This document shows positions 7,238 through 10,835 of a stretch of 10,835 bases of DNA, piece after piece (within the stretch, counting starts at the first letter, position 1; the number at the start of each line of letters is the position of its first letter). The stretch is taken from assembly GCA_009845645.1 (NCBI GenBank), contig VXZF01000712.1, forward strand, positions 1-10,835, in the 5' to 3' direction. The notes beneath the pieces are model-generated. The model searched no databases. It was given only the letters and a program-made list of their open reading frames with translations, and was not told the origin of the DNA. The stretch comes from Gemmatimonadota bacterium (GTDB taxonomy: Bacteria; Latescibacterota; UBA2968; UBA8231). The position numbers were made by a program, and so were the translations under genes.

Positions 7238-8260
7238 TTAAAACTGGACGCCGAGCTTGATGTTTGCTTCGGGTTGGGTGGCGATCTTGGGGTACGCGTC
7301 GAGCAGGTCGTCAAAGGATACGATGGGCTGCACGATGGGCAGGCAATCGACTTGGCCGGCAGCCAGCATGCGCCAGCAGACGTCGTAGATGCGGTCGTTG
7401 TCCCAATTGGGGTGGTCGGGGTTTGGCTCGCTGTTGGCGCGCGAGAATACGATGTGCGGTCGGTTCATGTGGGCTTCGGCGCCCAAGTCTATCCCCGTCG
7501 TCCACGCCGGGGGATACGCACCGGCTACGATCGTGCCTTGGTAGGCGACTCCGCGCAGGGCTTGCTGCATGGCCGCGGGATGCCCGCTGTAATCAATGAT
7601 CACGTCCGCGCCTCGGTTGGCGGTGGCCTTTTTGATCTCTAGGCCAGCATCGCATTGGGTGGGGTCGAGGACGAGGTCGGCTCCGCAGGTGCGGGCTGCT
7701 TCGCGCCGGTTGGCTAGCGGGTCGAGGGCGATGATGGGATGGGCACCGGCCAAGCGACAGAATTGCACGGCCATCAGGCTGATGGCCCCTAGGCCCGAAA
7801 TAGCTACGGCGTCGCCGATGCGGACGTGCCCGTCGCGCACTGCGCCGAGGGCAAAATCCGCCGGGTCGAGGCAGACGGCCGCTTGCCAAGGGACGTCTGC
7901 GGGCAAGCGGCGCGCGGTTGCGGGCCAGACGTGTTCTTCGCGGAATGGCCCGTAGGCGAAGATGCGGTCGCCTTCTTTGAGCTGCGTGACACTCGGCCCT
8001 AGTTCGACGACTTCGCCGACGCCCATGTTGCCCAGCGGCACGGGGTATTGGACGCCCTCGCCTTGATGGTCGAAGATGCGCCGCTCGGAATCGAAGCGGC
8101 CGCGCGGACCGGCGTACCCCTTGAACATCGACATTTCAGTGCCGTGCTTGGCGGCCGCGTACAGGCTTTTGACGCGGACTTGGCCTTCTGCTAGCGGTGG
8201 CGATTCGCATTCCTGAAAGGCCACTTGCTCGGCAGCCGGGGCGATGAGTGCTCGGGGCAT
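7238..8260 (-). CDS. Zinc-type alcohol dehydrogenase (medium-chain dehydrogenase/reductase)
   Basis: Read from ATG 8260 this is a 340-residue NAD(P)-dependent oxidoreductase. The GroES-like N-domain has PPLAEGQVRVK (21-31) and NMGVGEVVELG (78-88), then GDRIFAYG (97-104). The Rossmann domain has GLGAIS (156-161) and an Asp at the end of the next strand (ALDPLANRR, 178-186), which favours NAD. The usual catalytic zinc motif CGTD/CGTE is replaced by KHGTE (38-42), and the four-Cys structural zinc lobe is absent, as in the BchC-like subgroup of the superfamily. The substrate is unknown. An in-frame GTG at 8320 would add 20 basic residues but would leave only 19 bp to the divergent gene; neither start has a strong Shine-Dalgarno. 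I prefer ATG 8260 because the family N-terminal strand begins right there. It is the first gene of the minus-strand block. Confidence 0.88.
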   Translation of the reverse strand: MPRALIAPAAEQVAFQECESPPLAEGQVRVKSLYAAAKHGTEMSMFKGYAGPRGRFDSERRIFDHQGEGVQYPVPLGNMGVGEVVELGPSVTQLKEGDRIFAYGPFREEHVWPATARRLPADVPWQAAVCLDPADFALGAVRDGHVRIGDAVAISGLGAISLMAVQFCRLAGAHPIIALDPLANRREAARTCGADLVLDPTQCDAGLEIKKATANRGADVIIDYSGHPAAMQQALRGVAYQGTIVAGAYPPAWTTGIDLGAEAHMNRPHIVFSRANSEPNPDHPNWDNDRIYDVCWRMLAAGQVDCLPIVQPIVSFDDLLDAYPKIATQPEANIKLGVQF

Positions 8261-8272
8261 GGGGCTACTCGC

Positions 8273-8319
8273 TTGACGTTGGGCGCGTTTTTTGGGTTTA
8301 TAGCGGGCCAAAATATACA
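8273..8319. promoter_or_regulatory. Divergent promoter region between the two dehydrogenase genes
   Basis: The 79 bp between the divergent starts (8260 minus, 8340 plus) is the only place for promoters of both blocks. On the plus strand TTGACG (8273-8278) is 18 bp from TTTATA (8297-8302); TATACA (8314-8319) is an alternative -10. On the minus strand the same 8297-8302 hexamer reads TATAAA, a good -10, but no matching -35 is evident. The region probably holds overlapping divergent promoters. Exact boxes are guesses. Confidence 0.35.
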
Positions 8320-8328
8320 CTTCTCAGC

Positions 8329-8333
8329 GAGGA
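8329..8333 (+). promoter_or_regulatory. Ribosome binding site of the D-2-hydroxyacid dehydrogenase gene
   Basis: GAGGA lies 6 nt before the ATG at 8340 and supports that start. Confidence 0.6.
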
Positions 8334-8339
8334 TATGCC

Positions 8340-9302
8340 ATGTCAGAACGCGTACAGATCGTAGTGCCCGGCGACAATCCAATCCAGATCGCCGGTTCGC
8401 CGCATTTGCAGCGGCTCGCTCCCTATGGGGATGTCACGCTTTTTGAGGATACGCCGCAAAGTGCGGACGAGAAGATTGCGCGGGCCGAGGGCGCGCGAAT
8501 CATTATCAACACGCGCGGAGTCGTCACGTGGCGCGAGGAAATGCGCCGCTTGCCCGCGCTCAAGATGATTGCCACCTGCTCCATCGGCACGGACATGATC
8601 GACTTGGCGATTGCCAAGGAACTCGGGATCGTGGTGTCGAACCAGCCCGGCCGGACTGCGCCCGTGGTGGCCGAGCACATGTTCGGGCTGATGTTCGCCC
8701 TGTCCAAGCGCGCCTATTTCCAGACCGCCGAGCTGAAGGCTGGCCGCTGGACGCGCGAGATGAACACCATGCTGCAAGGGAAGGTGTTAGGCGTGGTGGG
8801 CACGGGGCCGATTGGCGCGGAGATGGCGCGGTTGGGGCGGGCCATCGGCATGGAGGTCATCGCGTGGACTTTCAATCCGTCGCCGGAGCGCGCGGCCGAA
8901 TACGGGGTGCGCTTCGTGGAACTCGACGAGTTGTTGCAGACCGCGGATGTGGTCAGTCTGCACGTGAAGTTGACCGAGGATACCCGGCACTTTCTCGGGG
9001 CGCGCGAGTTTGGTCTGATGAAAGAGGGGGCACTGGTGTTGAACGGCGCGCGCGGCGACGTGCTGGACATCAACGCCTTGCGTGATGCTCTATTGTCCGG
9101 GCATTTGGGCGGAGCCGGGCTGGACGTGTTTCCCGAGGAGCCGTTGCCGAGCGACGATCCCATTCTCGATTGCGATCAGATGGTGCTGACGCCGCATGCG
9201 GCTGATCAGACGCCCGAGGGGGTGGATTTGCTGAACGAGGGCGCGGTCGATAATGTGATTGCGTTTTTGGAGGGGCGGCCGCGGAATAATGTGGCGGTGT
9301 GA
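8340..9302 (+). CDS. D-2-hydroxyacid dehydrogenase (NAD-binding)
   Basis: A 320-residue cytosolic oxidoreductase that should interconvert a 2-hydroxyacid and its 2-keto acid. The substrate-binding domain contains the typical IATCSIGTDMIDLAIAKELG and VVSNQPGRTAPVVAEH stretches (77-113). The Rossmann domain has GVVGTGPIG (151-159). The catalytic triad is present: Arg238 in NGARGD, Glu267 in DVFPEEPL and His286 in LTPHAADQT. After the second Rossmann strand the usual acidic residue is missing (AWTFNPSPERA, 175-185). This resembles the subgroup with an AWSxNLT motif, so cofactor preference cannot be assumed. The best general label is the phosphoglycerate/glyoxylate/hydroxypyruvate reductase superfamily. 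It is divergent from the zinc-type dehydrogenase and 14 bp upstream of the phosphatase gene. It could reduce or oxidise an acid product of a sugar route in this neighbourhood, but the sequence does not prove that. Confidence 0.93.
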   Translation: MSERVQIVVPGDNPIQIAGSPHLQRLAPYGDVTLFEDTPQSADEKIARAEGARIIINTRGVVTWREEMRRLPALKMIATCSIGTDMIDLAIAKELGIVVSNQPGRTAPVVAEHMFGLMFALSKRAYFQTAELKAGRWTREMNTMLQGKVLGVVGTGPIGAEMARLGRAIGMEVIAWTFNPSPERAAEYGVRFVELDELLQTADVVSLHVKLTEDTRHFLGAREFGLMKEGALVLNGARGDVLDINALRDALLSGHLGGAGLDVFPEEPLPSDDPILDCDQMVLTPHAADQTPEGVDLLNEGAVDNVIAFLEGRPRNNVAV

Positions 9303-9316
9303 CGTGAGGATGGGGA

Positions 9317-10093
9317 ATGAACGCATTCGACGGGCGTTTTGCCGCGCTGCAAATTACCGGGAGACGGGACTATCAAGAGGATAGTTTCGGCCTGTTAGAT
9401 GAGCGCGGTCTCGGCATAGAGGACAGCGAACACGCCATGTTGTTGGTCGCCGATGGCATGGGCGGCCACGTGGGTGGCGCTATTGCCAGTGACCTTTTGT
9501 GCAAGACGTTTGTCGAGGCGTATCCGCGTTCTTCCGGTCTTATCGTTGATCGTCTGCGGGACTGTCTTGAAACAGCCAACGCTGCTATCGTCGCGGCTGT
9601 CGCCGAAAATCCTGCACTCGACAGCATGGGTTCGACCTTGGTCGTGGCTATTGTTACAGGCGAAGGACTGCGCTGGATTAGCGTGGGCGATTCCCCGTTG
9701 TGGTTGTTCCGCGAGGGGCAATTGAGCCGTTTGAATGCCGATCATTCTATGGCACCGGTTCTTGCGGAACTCGTGGCGGCGGGACGCATGACTGTGGAGC
9801 AAGCGGCGCAGCACCCAAGTCAGCATTCGCTGCGTTCGGTGGTTATGGGCGATGAGATGCCCTTGATCGATGTGTCGTCGCGACCGGTTGCGTTGGAGCA
9901 AGGCGACCGGGTGGTATTGGCGAGCGATGGTTTACTGACCTTAGACGAAGAAGAGATCGCGGATGTTCTAAAGAAAACGCGAGATGCGCCATTGGAGGAT
10001 AGCGCCGTGGCTCTTATCCAAGCTGTGGAAGGAGCTGAACATCCCTATCAGGACAATGTGACCGTGTTGTTGTATGCTCCAACAGCCGATTAG
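9317..10093 (+). CDS. PP2C-family Ser/Thr protein phosphatase
   Basis: A 258-residue single-domain, metal-dependent (PPM/PP2C) phosphatase, the usual length for bacterial Stp/PrpC-type enzymes. It has no membrane segment or extra sensory domain. The motifs run in order: RRDYQEDSF (16-24; Asp22 is a metal ligand), LLVADGMGGHVGG (42-54; Asp46 and Gly47), SMGSTLVVAI (103-112), WISVGDSPLWL (120-130), RVVLASDGLLTL (198-209; Asp204) and YQDNVTVLLY (244-253; Asp246). All metal-binding aspartates are present, so it should be active in removing phosphate from Ser/Thr residues. GAGGA (9306-9310) lies 6 nt before the ATG. It follows the hydroxyacid dehydrogenase by 14 bp and is probably in the same transcript. 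PP2C genes often neighbour a Hanks-type kinase; none is in this window, so its target and partner are unknown. Confidence 0.95.
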   Translation: MNAFDGRFAALQITGRRDYQEDSFGLLDERGLGIEDSEHAMLLVADGMGGHVGGAIASDLLCKTFVEAYPRSSGLIVDRLRDCLETANAAIVAAVAENPALDSMGSTLVVAIVTGEGLRWISVGDSPLWLFREGQLSRLNADHSMAPVLAELVAAGRMTVEQAAQHPSQHSLRSVVMGDEMPLIDVSSRPVALEQGDRVVLASDGLLTLDEEEIADVLKKTRDAPLEDSAVALIQAVEGAEHPYQDNVTVLLYAPTAD

Positions 10094-10150
10094 ATATAAA
10101 AATTCAGAGCAAAAATCACTCGACAACAATCAATCAAAAAAGGAGAAGCT
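10094..10150 (+). promoter_or_regulatory. A+T-rich leader with possible -10 and a strong ribosome binding site
   Basis: The 57 bp after the phosphatase stop is strongly A+T-rich, unlike its flanks. TATAAA at 10095-10100 could be a -10 element, but no well-spaced -35 is seen. AGGAG (10141-10145) lies 5 nt before the ATG at 10151. There is no hairpin with a T run, so no clear terminator for the upstream gene. The next gene may have its own promoter here. Confidence 0.4.
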
Positions 10151-10835
10151 ATGTTTCGCTCGCTATCGCCGGGGGCTATCGGCGCAAGCGTAGAAAACCT
10201 CGCAGATGGGCTTGATTTGGCCGAGCGGCACGGGTTCGCTGGGTATCACTTTAACATTGGCGAAGTCGCGGCCATGGGTGCGGAGGAGGCTCTCGCGTTG
10301 GCCGAGTGCAAGGGTGTGCGCCTGTCGGCGTGGGGATTTCCCGTTGATTTTCGCGGGGAGGAGGCCGCATACCAAGCGAGCTTGGCGCAGTTGCCGGAGT
10401 TGGCCAAGGTGGCGGCGGCGTTGGGAGTGCGGCGGACGGCGACTTGGATTATGCCGACCTCGGACGAGCTGACGTACCAAGAGAACTTCGCCTTTCACGT
10501 CGAGCGACTGCGACCGGCCGCAGCGGTGCTCGCTGACGAAGGCGTGCGGTTGGGTTTGGAATACGTCGCGCCGAAAACGCTGTGGGCGAGTAAGCGGTAC
10601 GAGTTTGTCCACACTATGGCGCAAATGGAGGAATTGTGCCAAGCCGTAGGCGAGAATGTGGGCTTTCTGCTCGATAGCTGGCATTGGTACACGGCCCACG
10701 AGACGGCTGAGGATGTGCGCCGCTTGCGCTCCGAGCAAGTGGTGGATGTACACGTCAACGACGCACCGGCCGGCGTAGAAATTGACGATCAGCTCGACAA
10801 TGTGCGCGACTTGCCTGGGGCGACCGGCGTAATCG
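10151..10835 (+). CDS. Sugar isomerase/epimerase-like TIM-barrel protein (3' end beyond window)
   Basis: An open frame runs from ATG 10151 to the window edge without a stop, giving 228 residues of an incomplete protein. It begins MFRSLSPGAIGASVENLADG, and the next residues (LDLAERHGFAGYHFN) are the first barrel strand and helix of xylose-isomerase-like enzymes. Probable metal ligands are Glu137 in LGLEYVAPKT, Asp175 in FLLDSWHWY (with His178) and His201 in DVHVNDAP. The fourth, a late Glu, would lie past the window. The DSWHWY version of the motif differs from the DFFHMHIEE of the epimerase at 6407-7210, so this is a separate subfamily, not a recent duplicate. The strong AGGAG at 5 nt spacing supports the start. 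The role is probably isomerisation or epimerisation of a sugar or inositol-type compound; the substrate is unknown. A long opposite-strand frame at 10163-10753 is a shadow of this gene. Confidence 0.85.
   Translation, partial: MFRSLSPGAIGASVENLADGLDLAERHGFAGYHFNIGEVAAMGAEEALALAECKGVRLSAWGFPVDFRGEEAAYQASLAQLPELAKVAAALGVRRTATWIMPTSDELTYQENFAFHVERLRPAAAVLADEGVRLGLEYVAPKTLWASKRYEFVHTMAQMEELCQAVGENVGFLLDSWHWYTAHETAEDVRRLRSEQVVDVHVNDAPAGVEIDDQLDNVRDLPGATGVI

Noticed and set aside
8528..9085. Plus-strand open frame of 185 codons in another frame
   Set aside because: It overlaps the D-2-hydroxyacid dehydrogenase completely and reads as an Arg/Gly-rich frame-shifted shadow.
10163..10753. Long minus-strand open frame of 196 codons
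   Set aside because: The plus strand over the same bases encodes a clear TIM-barrel isomerase with a strong Shine-Dalgarno and metal-site motifs; the antisense frame shows no family features.
1..10835. CRISPR array, tRNA/rRNA, insertion sequence, prophage or toxin-antitoxin system
   Set aside because: No spaced direct repeats, cloverleaf, transposase, terminal inverted repeats or phage-type genes were seen on either strand.

Overview
The window looks like an ordinary chromosomal stretch from a GC-rich, probably uncultured bacterium. Genes are densely packed, most have Shine-Dalgarno sequences, and there are no phage, transposon, CRISPR, tRNA or rRNA signatures. Xylose-isomerase-like sugar isomerases/epimerases, a medium-chain dehydrogenase, a D-2-hydroxyacid dehydrogenase and an acetamidase/formamidase sit together, a mix I associate with the carbohydrate-rich genomes of Latescibacterota, Poribacteria and similar lineages. 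That placement is only an impression; no marker gene here settles it.

Layout. (1) 90-1765, plus strand: two translationally coupled genes of unknown function behind a plausible sigma-70-type promoter. They may correspond to the two halves of a DUF6178-type helical protein. (2) 1824-2744, plus strand: an acetamidase/formamidase. Its stop codon abuts the stop codon of the convergent operon. (3) 8260 down to 2739, minus strand: four genes in a row. In order of transcription they are a Zn-type medium-chain dehydrogenase, a sugar epimerase of the D-tagatose 3-epimerase type, polyphosphate kinase Ppk1, and a GlmU-like nucleotidyltransferase with a left-handed beta-helix domain. A perfect 18-bp palindrome lies between the last two. 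(4) 8340-10093, plus strand, divergent from block 3: a D-2-hydroxyacid dehydrogenase followed 14 bp later by a PP2C-type Ser/Thr phosphatase. (5) 10151 to the window end: a second sugar isomerase/epimerase-like gene with a strong Shine-Dalgarno sequence, cut off by the window edge.

How they may work together. The dehydrogenases and isomerases form a small-molecule oxidoreduction/isomerisation neighbourhood around 6.4-10.8 kb, consistent with catabolism of sugars, polyols or sugar acids, but no substrate can be read from the sequence. Ppk1 (polyphosphate storage) and the GlmU-like enzyme (probably nucleotide-sugar synthesis) share the same transcription direction and may simply be carried along. 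I do not see a convincing new defence, secretion or biosynthetic system. The most unusual items are the coupled unknown pair, the GlmU-like protein that keeps pyrophosphorylase motifs but lacks the acetyltransferase signature, and the intergenic palindrome.
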